Shown one piece after another: positions 1 through 7,858 of a DNA stretch of 51,930 nucleotides (the stretch's first letter is position 1; every line of letters starts with the position of its first letter). The notes under the pieces were generated by a model. The model was given only the letters and a program-made list of their open reading frames with translations, made no database searches and was not told the DNA's origin. Position numbers and translations under genes: made by a program. Origin of the DNA: Leptolinea sp. (GTDB lineage: Bacteria > Chloroflexota > Anaerolineae > Anaerolineales > Anaerolineaceae); NCBI GenBank assembly GCA_012798535.1, contig JAAZMZ010000026.1, forward strand, positions 1-51,930, written 5' to 3'.

Positions 1-180
1 GTAATCCTCACCGACGATGGCAGGAATTTGATCGCTGTTATCGGGCGGGAAGCCAGTTCAGACCTGCTCAAAGAGGCACTGGCGGATTTATCGGATGATG
101 AAATACATAGTCTTGCCGGGTTATTGGGAAAAATATTGAAGAATCTTGAAAAGAAAGTGAACGAAAGCAATGGATCTTGA
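1..180 (+). CDS. C-terminal end of a MarR-type regulator (partial)
   Basis: An open frame enters from the left edge and stops at TGA 178-180; about 59 residues are visible. It starts with a wing-like segment (LTDDGRNLI) followed by a Leu/Glu-rich helix (DLSDDEIHSLAGLLGKIL). This arrangement, wing strand then a long C-terminal dimerisation helix, is usual for MarR-family winged-helix regulators. The last 11 bases overlap the next gene, so the two are probably co-transcribed. The DNA-binding helix lies outside the window, so the family call rests only on this tail. Confidence 0.55.
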   Translation, partial: VILTDDGRNLIAVIGREASSDLLKEALADLSDDEIHSLAGLLGKILKNLEKKVNESNGS

Positions 181-802
181 ACGCGCAAATCGCTATATCG
201 ACGGGCTCTACAGCAAGGAACAGCTTCTTCGTAAAGCAGAATTTCTTCGCGCTACAGCGCTGCAAAACTTCACCGAAGTGGTGGATGATGACGTGGCACG
301 TCTGATACGTTTGCTTATACTGATCAGCCGTCCAAAAAGAATTCTGGAAATCGGCACCAGCATCGGCTTTTCTACCTGTTCTATGGCTTCGATGTTAAAG
401 AAAACCGGCGGGCAGATTACAACCATAGAATTTGATCCTGTGGTGGCCGAACAGGCGAAAAGTCATTTCAACCGGCTGGGATATCAGGATGTGGTCGATT
501 TACGCGTGGGAGACGCCAGGAATATTTTGCCCACACTCGAACCGGATTATGACATGGTCTTTCAAGATGCCGACAAACGACTGTATCCTGAATTGTTGCC
601 CGATTGCCTGCACCTTCTCCGGCCGGGCGGGCTTCTGCTGGCGGAAGATTCGCTCTTTCCTGTTATGGAACTGGATACTCGTTACCATGCGCTAATCGAA
701 CCAATAAACCGCTTCAACACCATGATAGCCGAGTCTACCGGACTGTTCAGTACTTTGCTGCCGCTTGGCGATGGCCTGACGGTAGCCGTTAAATTGGATT
801 AA
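170..802 (+). CDS. SAM-dependent O-methyltransferase (class I, catechol-type)
   Basis: A 210-residue protein, the usual size of bacterial COMT/caffeoyl-CoA-type O-methyltransferases (family methyltransf_3/24). The SAM-binding motif I is at residues 58-66 (ILEIGTSIG), an acidic ribose-binding strand follows (ITTIEFD, ~84), and the motif DMVFQDADK (~126-134) supplies the metal/substrate-binding aspartates of this family. It would transfer a methyl group to a small hydroxylated acceptor in the cytoplasm; the substrate cannot be read from sequence. The start overlaps the end of the MarR-like gene by 11 bp, which suggests translational coupling and that the regulator may control it. Confidence 0.8.
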   Translation: MDLERANRYIDGLYSKEQLLRKAEFLRATALQNFTEVVDDDVARLIRLLILISRPKRILEIGTSIGFSTCSMASMLKKTGGQITTIEFDPVVAEQAKSHFNRLGYQDVVDLRVGDARNILPTLEPDYDMVFQDADKRLYPELLPDCLHLLRPGGLLLAEDSLFPVMELDTRYHALIEPINRFNTMIAESTGLFSTLLPLGDGLTVAVKLD

Positions 803-811
803 CTCCACCGC

Positions 812-1525
812 TCAGTCGATCAGATCCATCACCGGGTGATCGCGAGTTAGCACCTCATAACGGTAAGCGCCGCCGCAGTACTTCACCAGCAGGTCGCCCA
901 CCTCCACACAGATAGCCTGCACCTCGCTCAGCGTGAAGGGCGGCAGCCCGTCCACATTGACTTCCACGGCCGTGGTTTCGGGCACCACCAGGCTGTGGTT
1001 GGACTGGCGCCACGTCCAGCGGCGGGTCATCACCGTGTCGCCGTCGGTGAAGATGATCTCACCCGGCGCGGGGTGTTCCACCGTGTCGGTGCCGAAGGGT
1101 ACAAAGGTCTCATCACCGCGGGCAAACCGCAGTTCGATGTCGCCTTTCAGGTGGTCGATGGCATGCGCCCCGGTCGGCAGCAGGTGGCGGATGGTGACCA
1201 GCGTGCCGATATCCACCAGCGTGCTGATGGAGGGCAGCGGTTCACCTCGCAGCACGCGGCGTGCCAGGGCTTCCACCGAGGGGCGGAATTCAGTCGGTTT
1301 GATGCCGATGGAGCGGTAAGCCTCGCGCCAGTTTGTAATTTTGGGATTTTCCAGAATGGTGTCAATATTCAGTACAGAAGGCAGGGCGGCTTCCGCGGCG
1401 CGCAGAGCGGCAGTGAGATCGGCAGGCGCCGCCGGGTTGGTGAGGCCGGTAGCCACGACCACGCCGCGGCGGAATTCAGGGAATTTTTCAAAGACGTCTT
1501 TGGTTATGGAATAGCGTTTGGTCAT
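812..1525 (-). CDS. Stand-alone B3/B4 tRNA-binding-domain protein, copy 1
   Basis: A 237-residue protein of the B3/B4 domain type, the fold of the editing region of bacterial phenylalanyl-tRNA synthetase beta, here not attached to a synthetase. Characteristic segments include STLVDIGTLVTIRHLLP, ELRFARGDE and a WTWRQS block. Such stand-alone copies are thought to bind or edit aminoacyl-tRNA or a small ligand, but their role is poorly defined. An upstream in-frame extension to 1645 exists but runs through the 25-bp repeat; the ATG at 1525 has a GAGG-type ribosome site 8 bases ahead and was chosen. A second copy is at 43393-44076. The gene converges on the methyltransferase with a 9-bp gap. Confidence 0.75.
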   Translation of the reverse strand: MTKRYSITKDVFEKFPEFRRGVVVATGLTNPAAPADLTAALRAAEAALPSVLNIDTILENPKITNWREAYRSIGIKPTEFRPSVEALARRVLRGEPLPSISTLVDIGTLVTIRHLLPTGAHAIDHLKGDIELRFARGDETFVPFGTDTVEHPAPGEIIFTDGDTVMTRRWTWRQSNHSLVVPETTAVEVNVDGLPPFTLSEVQAICVEVGDLLVKYCGGAYRYEVLTRDHPVMDLID

Positions 1526-1600
1526 GGTGATCCTCACGGGAGATAGTGTCGGGGTTAATGGTAATACAGATTTGCGGGATTTAATAACGAGTCCATCATC

Positions 1601-1687
1601 CGGCGGTTCGACAGGCTCACCGGTCGGGCGGTTCGACAGGCTCACCGGTCGGGCGGTTCGACAGGCATCGGTACCCGAGCCTGTCGA
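1601..1687. repeat. Tandem 25-bp repeat ending in a hairpin
   Basis: Two 25-bp units (1601-1625 and 1626-1650, identical but for the first base) are followed by a partial third (1651-1666). The unit contains GGTTCGACAGGCTCACCGG. The partial copy runs into an inverted repeat, TCGACAGGC (1658-1666) against GCCTGTCGA (1679-1687) with a 12-base loop. It sits just downstream of the ABC ATPase stop (minus strand) and upstream of the B3/B4 start. It looks like an intergenic REP-type element that may also act as a 3' stem for the ABC operon. Confidence 0.75.
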
Positions 1688-1691
1688 GGGG

Positions 1692-2510
1692 TTACCGGCC
1701 GATCAGCTTTCTCCGGCTGTGAAACCGCGGTTTCTCCACCGGCATCGGTTCAGGCTCTTCCTGAATGCTGTCGCGCAGATCGCGGGTGAGCGCCACAAAT
1801 TCCGCCGAGTAACGGATCTCCTCCGTTCGTGGGCGGGCAAAGGGGACGTCCAGCTCGCGCACCACGCGCCCCGGCCGGGCAGACAGCACCACCACCCGGT
1901 CGGAAAGCAGCAGCGCTTCCGAGATGGAGTGAGTGACCAGGATCACCGTGGTCTCACGCGCCTGCCAGATGTTCAACAGCTCCGCGCCCATACGTTCGCG
2001 GGTCAGCGCGTCCAACGCGCCAAAGGGCTCATCCAGCAACAGCAGATCCGGTTCCATGATCAGCGCGCGGGCCAGCGCCACGCGCTGCGCCATGCCCCCT
2101 GAAAGACTGCGCGGCAGGCTGTTCTCGAATCCATCCAGACCTACCATTTCGATGAACTCCCGTGCGCGGTCGCGGGCTACCCCGGGATGATCGCCCCGCA
2201 GCTCCAGCGGCAGGGTGATGTTCTCTATCACCGTGCGCCAGGGCATCAGGTTGGCCTGCTGGAATACCAGGCCGATACGCGGGGGTGTGTCCTCCGGCGT
2301 CTTGAAGTGGACTGTGCCGGAAGTGGGCTGTACTAGCCCGGCAATGACGCGCAGCAGGGTGGTCTTACCGCTTCCCGAAGGACCGAGCACCGCCATGAAG
2401 CGGTACTCCGGCACATCGAGATTGACGGCCTGCAGAGCTTCAAGCCCGCCGTTCGCATTCGCGAAGGTCACGGTCAGGTCTTCAAGGCTCAGGAGAGAAG
2501 TATCGTTCAT
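1692..2510 (-). CDS. ABC importer ATPase (SsuB/TauB/ThiZ class), predicted flavin uptake
   Basis: A 272-residue ATPase of the nitrate/sulfonate/taurine/NMT1 importer class. Walker A is GPSGSGKT (~43-50), the signature LSGGMAQR lies near residue 144, and Walker B is LLLLDEPFGALD. It should energise import across the inner membrane with the permease and binding protein encoded just upstream; its start overlaps the binding-protein stop by 4 bp (ATGA type), showing one operon. The flavin assignment comes from the FMN riboswitch at the head of the operon, not from the ATPase itself. It is the last gene before the tandem repeat. Confidence 0.85.
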   Translation of the reverse strand: MNDTSLLSLEDLTVTFANANGGLEALQAVNLDVPEYRFMAVLGPSGSGKTTLLRVIAGLVQPTSGTVHFKTPEDTPPRIGLVFQQANLMPWRTVIENITLPLELRGDHPGVARDRAREFIEMVGLDGFENSLPRSLSGGMAQRVALARALIMEPDLLLLDEPFGALDALTRERMGAELLNIWQARETTVILVTHSISEALLLSDRVVVLSARPGRVVRELDVPFARPRTEEIRYSAEFVALTRDLRDSIQEEPEPMPVEKPRFHSRRKLIGR

Positions 2511-3493
2511 TTGTTGGACGGCAGAAAATCATTCGTGTAGGCTTTGGTCAGGTCCTGTGGTTTATCGAGTATCCCCATATCCAGAAGCAGGGTCTGCATA
2601 TTCTCCCAGGCTTCCGGCTGTGTGGAACCGGGTTTCAGGCTGCGCCAGTATTCGATGGATTTTTTCAGCACCGCCATCTGGACATCGTGATCCGCCTTAT
2701 CCAGATTCTCCACATATTTCTTGCTGATCTCAAAAGCCTCATCCGGATTGTCCACGGCATCAGAGATGCCGTGCAGCAGCGCTTTGACCATGCCGCGTAC
2801 CATGTCCGGGTGATCTTTGATGACCGCCTCACTGGTCGCCAGGCCGTTGGCCACCAGACTGGTGTAATCTGAAACGCGCAGCAGGGTATAGGGCACACCC
2901 TGGTCATCAAGAATGACGGGCTCATTGGGCACATAGATGGATGCCGCATCCACCCGGGCGGCGATGAAATTTTCCACCTGGGTGTAGCCGATGGAATTCA
3001 GTTTGACATCCGATTCCTGCAGACCGCCGGCCGCCAGCAGGGCGCGCAGCCCGATATAGTTGGCGCCATACAGGCCGGGCAGGCCGATGGTTAATCCCTT
3101 CAGGTCCGCCGGTCTGGTCACATTACGCGCCGGGTCGACGATCACCCCGACCGGGAAGTTGTTGTACCAGGCGGCCGCATACACCACGGGCAATCCTTTG
3201 CTGCGTCCCAGCAGGATCTGTTCACCGGATACTATAGCGAACTGCAGCTGTCCCGCACCCAGCAGTGCCACAGAGTCAGTTTCCATGTTGTAGTCAATGG
3301 CCACATCCAGGCCTTCGTTCTTGAAGTAGCCTTTTTCGATGGCCATGTAAAGCGGAGCGAACTGGATGTTAGGCACATAGCCCACCGGCAGTTTGACGGG
3401 AATCAACACACCGGGTGTGGGTGATTGCGGTGCGCAGGCGGACAAGACCAGAATGGAGATCAGGATGCTGAGAAATATGAATTTGTGTTTCAT
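2507..3493 (-). CDS. ribY: NMT1/THI5-like substrate-binding lipoprotein, predicted riboflavin binding
   Basis: A 328-residue protein with a lipoprotein signal peptide (hydrophobic stretch then LSAC, Cys20 lipidated). The mature part opens with the NMT1/THI5-type pattern (GYVPNIQFAPLYMAIEKGYF), the binding-protein family used for pyrimidine, sulfonate and taurine importers. FMN-riboswitch-controlled members of this type in Chloroflexi are the RibXY riboflavin importers (established for Chloroflexus, as I recall the literature). The symbol is therefore a prediction from context. It overlaps the permease stop and the ATPase start by 4 bp each. If the riboswitch were misassigned, a thiamine-precursor role would be the alternative. 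Confidence 0.75.
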   Translation of the reverse strand: MKHKFIFLSILISILVLSACAPQSPTPGVLIPVKLPVGYVPNIQFAPLYMAIEKGYFKNEGLDVAIDYNMETDSVALLGAGQLQFAIVSGEQILLGRSKGLPVVYAAAWYNNFPVGVIVDPARNVTRPADLKGLTIGLPGLYGANYIGLRALLAAGGLQESDVKLNSIGYTQVENFIAARVDAASIYVPNEPVILDDQGVPYTLLRVSDYTSLVANGLATSEAVIKDHPDMVRGMVKALLHGISDAVDNPDEAFEISKKYVENLDKADHDVQMAVLKKSIEYWRSLKPGSTQPEAWENMQTLLLDMGILDKPQDLTKAYTNDFLPSNK

Positions 3494-4323
3494 AAGGAAA
3501 CCCCTTGTGTGTTATTTTCAGGTTCATTCTGCCAGGCCAGGTAATGCCGTTCGAAAAGCAGCACTGTACCGTACAGCAGCAGGGCGAGGGTGACCAGCCC
3601 GAAGACTGCCACGAAAACCAGTGCCGTGTCATACTGCCCGCGTCCCAGGTTGACCAGGAACCCCAGCCCTTTGTCGGCGCCCACCAGCTCGCCGACCACC
3701 GCGCCGATCACCGAGAGGGTGGCGCCCACCCGCAGGCCGGCGAAGAACACCGGCAGGGCGGCAGGAATCTCGAGCATCAGCAGAGTCTGGCGGGGAGTGG
3801 CGTGCATGGAACGCATCACATCACGCAGATTCTCGGGGACGCCCCTAAGGCTGACAATGGTGTTGATGAGCACCGGGAAGAAAACGGTCAACCCGCAGAT
3901 CAACACCTTGGACGCCATACCCGGCCCGAACCAGATGACCAGCAGCGGCGCGATGGCCGCCACCGGCACAGCCTGGCTGGCGATCAGGTAGGGCGAGAGC
4001 AGCTTTTCGGCGGAAGGCGATTTGGCCAGCGCGTACCCGGTGAGGGTGGCGGCACCGCCACCGGCCAGCAGGCCAAGCAGCACTTCGCTCAGGGTGACGG
4101 CAGTGTGCCACACTAGGCGGCCGCCGCGCAGCATATCCAGAAAGCGCGAGGCCACTTGCACCGGTGAAGGCAGGATGAAAGCCGGCAGGCCGGTGAGCGT
4201 TACGATGAGCTGCCAGAGGAGCAGGCCGCCGGCCAGAGACAGCGGCAGGAACCACAGGCGCCACCGGGAAAAGCGCGGAGCGGGTGAAGGAGTCTGCCTG
4301 GATGAGGAAGGTTGAGCGGCCAT
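3490..4323 (-). CDS. ribX: ABC importer permease, predicted riboflavin uptake
   Basis: A 277-residue BPD_transp_1-type permease with about six membrane segments and an EAA-type cytoplasmic loop (around GVPENLRDVMRSMHATPRQTL). It would form the channel for the binding protein and ATPase encoded downstream. The frame is open to 4347 but that would start translation inside the terminator-like stem; the ATG at 4323 (MAAQPSSSRQ) is preferred. No free ribosome site is visible other than the GGGGA contained in the stem at 4337-4363, which may matter for control. It is the first gene after the FMN riboswitch. The symbol is inferred from that context. Confidence 0.75.
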   Translation of the reverse strand: MAAQPSSSRQTPSPAPRFSRWRLWFLPLSLAGGLLLWQLIVTLTGLPAFILPSPVQVASRFLDMLRGGRLVWHTAVTLSEVLLGLLAGGGAATLTGYALAKSPSAEKLLSPYLIASQAVPVAAIAPLLVIWFGPGMASKVLICGLTVFFPVLINTIVSLRGVPENLRDVMRSMHATPRQTLLMLEIPAALPVFFAGLRVGATLSVIGAVVGELVGADKGLGFLVNLGRGQYDTALVFVAVFGLVTLALLLYGTVLLFERHYLAWQNEPENNTQGVSL

Positions 4324-4336
4324 TGGAAACGAAAAT

Positions 4337-4363
4337 CCCCGAAACACGGAACGGTTTTCGGGG
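4337..4363 (-). terminator. Riboswitch expression-platform hairpin
   Basis: On the minus strand CCCCGAAA pairs with TTTCGGGG (8 bp, 11-base loop), followed by ATTTTCGTTT and then the permease start at 4323. It could be an interrupted-U-tract terminator, or a stem that hides the only GGGGA ribosome site. A second stem (ACTGGC/GCCAGT arms at 4369-4374 and 4393-4398) lies between it and the aptamer. Confidence 0.6.
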
Positions 4364-4400
4364 CGGAAACTGGCGGTATATCCAGTGGGATTGCCAGTGA

Positions 4401-4538
4401 TTCCCTCTTTCAGTCCGGACTGTACCGTCGACCCCGGAATTTCACCGAGTCATGCGCGCGATTTTCTGCGCTCGTGGGTTATCACCACCGATCGGGAATT
4501 GAGGCCGAAGCCTCGCACCCTGCCCCGAAGGAACTTGA
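4401..4538 (-). ncRNA. FMN riboswitch (RFN element)
   Basis: Read on the minus strand, the region contains the conserved RFN blocks in the right order: TTCCTTCGGGGCAGGGTG, AATTCCCGATCGGTGGTGA, a GCCCACGAGCG-like block, GACTCGGTGAAATTCCGG, GTCGACGGT and ACAGTCCGGACTGAAAGAGG. These match the consensus of the FMN-binding aptamer. When FMN is plentiful, the downstream hairpin should shut off the importer operon. A TATAAT hexamer sits just upstream at 4548-4553. Confidence 0.93.
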
Positions 4539-4547
4539 ATTGCGATT

Positions 4548-4553
4548 ATTATA
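4548..4553 (-). promoter_or_regulatory. Probable -10 box of the flavin importer operon
   Basis: A perfect TATAAT on the minus strand places transcription start near 4541, just before the first riboswitch block. No convincing -35 hexamer is seen at the expected distance. Confidence 0.5.
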
Positions 4554-4624
4554 GTACGCTGTGCGGTTTTGGGAAGGGGGAGAAAAGATAACTAGTTGAC
4601 ATAATTAGGAATACAAATTAGAAA

Positions 4625-5485
4625 TTAGATAGCCAAATCAAAAGGCAGGTCGCTTATATCCCTCAATCTATTTCCATTTACCATAATATTTAAAATATCC
4701 TTCTGATCATCATTTTCAAGAAATGATACCGCCTCGCGTAACTCATTCAGTGCAAAGTGGTATACACAATCCAGATCACCAGTACCTAGTGCAAGTGCGG
4801 CAATTCTTGTTGGTAGAGGCTCGGCGGTAACTGCCATTATATGCGGTAAATTCCCTTTTCTATTTCGGATTAGATTCAAAGCCTCTGTTCGTGTGTTTTG
4901 TGATCTATCACTACGAATCGTCCATTTACAAGATATGCTCGCATGCAAGATTTTAATATTTTGATTAGATAAATTTCGCTTCCTAAGTGGTGTAAAGGAA
5001 GAAAAGATATCATTTTTGGTAACAATGTCCCCATTTCTATTTATTTCTTCGTCTGATAATGGTGATCTTGCAACAATAATATCTGGTGTGACAAGATAAT
5101 CTCGTCCAAGAGCTGATGATAAATCTTTATCGTGTTTGATTTTGATTTCAATATTTGCTAAATGCTGATATTGATCAAACCTTGATATTTCCTTTTGTTT
5201 TATTGAATATACCCACTCACCAGGGCGTAAATGCATCATAAGTGAGAAACTCGCTTCAATAAAATCCCTTGTATATTTTTCAAACTTTTTTCCAACAGTT
5301 TGTTCTTTTTCGTGTCCTTCTTGCACAGGAAAACCAATCAGGTCGAGAATTTTCAAACCTATCGCTATACTAGCCTTACTACTTGTGTCAGAGAAGTTAG
5401 GATATGGATTTGAAGTTTTATTGATTTTTACAACATTACTGCACAATTGTTGATGATAGGATTTTCGTAAATCGCTGATATTCAT
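4625..5485 (-). CDS. Type II restriction endonuclease, NgoMIV family (predicted GCCGGC)
   Basis: A 286-residue protein matching the NgoMIV restriction-enzyme family (with Cfr10I/Bse634I-type active site). Visible catalytic elements are Glu69, Pro134-Asp135, Ser185-Cys186-Lys187 (SCKW) and Glu201 (RTEALNL), followed by a conserved block NRKGNLPHIMAVTAEPLPTR and GTGDLDCVYHFAL. NgoMIV-type enzymes cut GCCGGC as tetramers; this specificity is predicted, not shown. The frame is open to 5509, but the ATG at 5485 has AAGGGG just ahead and lies 4 bp after the methyltransferase stop. The base composition is much richer in A/T than the neighbours on either side, pointing to horizontal transfer. Confidence 0.87.
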   Translation of the reverse strand: MNISDLRKSYHQQLCSNVVKINKTSNPYPNFSDTSSKASIAIGLKILDLIGFPVQEGHEKEQTVGKKFEKYTRDFIEASFSLMMHLRPGEWVYSIKQKEISRFDQYQHLANIEIKIKHDKDLSSALGRDYLVTPDIIVARSPLSDEEINRNGDIVTKNDIFSSFTPLRKRNLSNQNIKILHASISCKWTIRSDRSQNTRTEALNLIRNRKGNLPHIMAVTAEPLPTRIAALALGTGDLDCVYHFALNELREAVSFLENDDQKDILNIMVNGNRLRDISDLPFDLAI

Positions 5486-5489
5486 TTTT

Positions 5490-6839
5490 TCACCCCTTAA
5501 GGAATCCAATTAAATGTTCTTCGTGCATTCTTTGTTGAATTTGGGATGTTAGATTTACATTATTACTGGTTGGCAACATTCTTCGATTTCTATCCAATTC
5601 CCTTACTCCAATAACTGGGACAGAAAAACCAACTTCTTGGCCAATCTCTGATAAACAATAAGGAATTTCAGTATCAATACCCCGGAGCATTGAGTTCCCA
5701 ACTACCACAACAGAAATTTTCCCTGGCCGTAGAACCCTATACATTTCTTTTAGAACGCGGGTCATTTCAGAATAGTACCGATGCAAAACCAATGATTTTT
5801 TTGTATCGACTTGTTTGATCTTTTTAATTATTGACTTTGTATAGAATGGCAACTCTTCAAAATCAAAACCATTCGTAGATTCACTTCCGATATATGCTTT
5901 CCTTTTTTCACTAAGAGATTTTATTCCATCTCCGAACCAGATTAATGAAAATTTATGAGCTCTCATATAATCGATAGCATTTGAAGCATAAGGTGGAGAT
6001 GTAATTATTAAATCAATACTATTTTCTTCAATATCAAGATTTTGAGCATTTCCATATCTTATTTCGGGAATGTAGCAATTTTGAGGAATATTTGAGACAC
6101 CGATTAGATTCGCGCGAGCTTTTTTTTCAAATTCCAAAATTGCCGATTTAAAAATTTTAGTCGCATAGGAAGGATATTTTTCTTGAGGGTTTCCAATTAT
6201 AGTTTTCCCTTGTTTATCGATCACTTTTTTTGCCAGGTGAGGTCTCGTATGACCCAGATCCAATGCTAACGAGACACCACCAGATTTTGTTACGATAGTT
6301 CCTGAAAAGGCAACCTTAAAAAATCTTCGAAAATCCTCATTTTCTATTGAGTTTATTTCCTGCGAGAGTGCAAAAAGCTCTCCTTGAATTGAAGGTAAAT
6401 ACCAGCAATCTAAAAAATCAAGCGTTTCTTTGTCAAATGTTTTCTCGATTTGAGAACGAAGATTATCAGGGGATTTATTAACTCGACTACTTGCTTTATA
6501 TATGATAATTTCAAGAAGATCTTCTACCACCTTTTCTTCTAAAGGTGTTATCTTTACTTTTGAAATTTCTAGAGCTAGCGGATCAATATCAAATCCAATG
6601 GCTTTTCTGTTTAACAAAATTGCCTCGACCACTGTGGTTCCCGATCCAACCATTGGATCTAATATCACATCACCTTCTTCGGATAATTCATAAATTAACT
6701 TTTGGGGTAATTGGGGTGGGAATTTCGCTGGAAATGAATGGAAATTGTGAGATGCATAATTGCTCTCTTTATCATGAAAATTAAAATCTCCCATTAAAAT
6801 ATTTTTTAAAATGTCTTTGGTGAATACTTGTTCAGTCAT
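5490..6839 (-). CDS. DNA amino-methyltransferase (probably N4-cytosine) of the restriction-modification pair
   Basis: A 449-residue enzyme. Motif I (DPMVGSGTT, 61-69) precedes the catalytic motif IV (TSPPYA, 280-285), separated by a long stretch; the N-terminal HSFPAKFPPQL block resembles motif X. The TSPPY form is typical of N4-cytosine methyltransferases, whereas m6A enzymes usually carry D/NPPY/F. It should protect host DNA from the adjacent endonuclease, which starts 4 bp downstream in the same operon. NgoMIV itself is paired with a C5-cytosine enzyme, so this is a different methylation chemistry for the same predicted site. A TATAAT at 6866-6871 lies upstream. Confidence 0.85.
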   Translation of the reverse strand: MTEQVFTKDILKNILMGDFNFHDKESNYASHNFHSFPAKFPPQLPQKLIYELSEEGDVILDPMVGSGTTVVEAILLNRKAIGFDIDPLALEISKVKITPLEEKVVEDLLEIIIYKASSRVNKSPDNLRSQIEKTFDKETLDFLDCWYLPSIQGELFALSQEINSIENEDFRRFFKVAFSGTIVTKSGGVSLALDLGHTRPHLAKKVIDKQGKTIIGNPQEKYPSYATKIFKSAILEFEKKARANLIGVSNIPQNCYIPEIRYGNAQNLDIEENSIDLIITSPPYASNAIDYMRAHKFSLIWFGDGIKSLSEKRKAYIGSESTNGFDFEELPFYTKSIIKKIKQVDTKKSLVLHRYYSEMTRVLKEMYRVLRPGKISVVVVGNSMLRGIDTEIPYCLSEIGQEVGFSVPVIGVRELDRNRRMLPTSNNVNLTSQIQQRMHEEHLIGFLKG

Positions 6840-6865
6840 TTATTTTTCCAGTGTAGATTAGAACA

Positions 6866-6871
6866 ATTATA
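6866..6871 (-). promoter_or_regulatory. Candidate -10 box for the restriction-modification operon
   Basis: TATAAT on the minus strand, about 27 bp before the methyltransferase ATG. No clear -35 hexamer accompanies it. No other gene is seen in the gap 6840-6996. Confidence 0.35.
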
Positions 6872-6959
6872 CTGCGATAGGAACCCAATAAAACACTAGA
6901 GAAATTTGATAGAAACGAGGTTCTTTGCTCTATAAATTGTTTGTCTCATTCATAGATAT

Positions 6960-6986
6960 GGTAGATTCTTTATTTGTCCATCTACC
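6960..6986 (-). terminator. Hairpin after the DUF2726 gene
   Basis: GGTAGAT (6960-6966) pairs perfectly with ATCTACC (6980-6986) around a 13-base loop, ten bases past the stop of the gene at 6997. There is no T-run, so a terminator role is only suggested by position. Confidence 0.35.
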
Positions 6987-6996
6987 TAACATACGA

Positions 6997-7812
6997 TTAT
7001 TCTATTTTCATTATCACCTTATATTTCGGAAAATTTACACATCCCCAGAATCTATTCCCCTTGTTTGGTCCTTCACCGGCTGTGCGCAACACCATGGGTT
7101 GGCCGCATTTCGGGCATACGGGAGTGTGGTTTTCAGATCCACTCTTTACTTCTGAGATCTGACTTGAATATGATCCGGTAACCGAGCCTTTCGAACCCAC
7201 AATCGGCTTGTTAACCATCGTGGCAGTCGAAAGGGTATTATCTGACGAAGGATTGGTAACCTGTTCAGATAGGGGATTCACATTCTCCGGTTTCTGTGTT
7301 CCTGATAATACGGTTCTAAACAAGGCTCCCAATTCATTCGTGTTATAGGTCGACCTGACCGGAATGTGTACAAGGGGTAGTTGAGCTGTTTCGAATAATT
7401 CATCCACAAAAGCGTCCCGTTCAACCCGGTCAAGCCGATCATGACTTTTATCATCCAATTCGATGGCAAAACGCGGACGCATCGTTTGTGAATCGCAGAT
7501 AAGAAAATCGACGTGCTTGTGATTGATCCGGTTGTAGGCGCTCATATTCTTATCCGGATTGATGATGAAGAACACATCTGATAGTGAAACTTTTGGACAG
7601 ATGATGAAATAAATCCCCATCATGGATCTTAATACTTGAAAGAAGGAATGTTCAGCGGTTGAAAGAAAGTCATCCCTCAGTCTAAAAGGCAATGATTCAT
7701 TTATACCGGTTTCTTCAGAGGCTAAATTTGTTGTGTGATCTTCATTTCTTTTTGAAAACAAATTTAACAGGGCGCTCAGGCATCCTTTATTCTCTCTTTT
7801 CGTTGCAGACAT
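6997..7812 (-). CDS. DUF2726 nuclease-like protein with C-terminal topoisomerase-type zinc ribbon
   Basis: A 271-residue protein. Residues ~45-170 match the DUF2726 pattern: HVDFLI (Asp102) and FAIELDDKSHDR (Glu118, Asp120, Lys122), an arrangement like a PD-(D/E)XK nuclease core. A Ser/Thr-rich linker (175-230) leads to a topoisomerase I-type zinc ribbon starting CPKCGQPMVLRT (Cys233, Cys236) and GCVNFPKY (Cys258). The fourth ligand, normally Cys in a PKC motif, is Tyr264 here (TAT, one G-to-A step from TGT). Such proteins are often found near restriction and repair genes; a DNA-processing or defence role is inferred. It belongs to the AT-rich island with the restriction-modification pair. 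Confidence 0.72.
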   Translation of the reverse strand: MSATKRENKGCLSALLNLFSKRNEDHTTNLASEETGINESLPFRLRDDFLSTAEHSFFQVLRSMMGIYFIICPKVSLSDVFFIINPDKNMSAYNRINHKHVDFLICDSQTMRPRFAIELDDKSHDRLDRVERDAFVDELFETAQLPLVHIPVRSTYNTNELGALFRTVLSGTQKPENVNPLSEQVTNPSSDNTLSTATMVNKPIVGSKGSVTGSYSSQISEVKSGSENHTPVCPKCGQPMVLRTAGEGPNKGNRFWGCVNFPKYKVIMKIE

Positions 7813-7858
7813 CGTTTTGAGATCCTTTATATGAGTTTGATTTCTTTATACCGCATTG

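Noticed and set aside
1601..1687. CRISPR array
   Set aside because: Units are contiguous tandem copies without spacers, and no cas genes are present.
4324..4347. Upstream permease start at 4347
   Set aside because: It would place the start codon inside the terminator-like stem, and no ribosome site is near.
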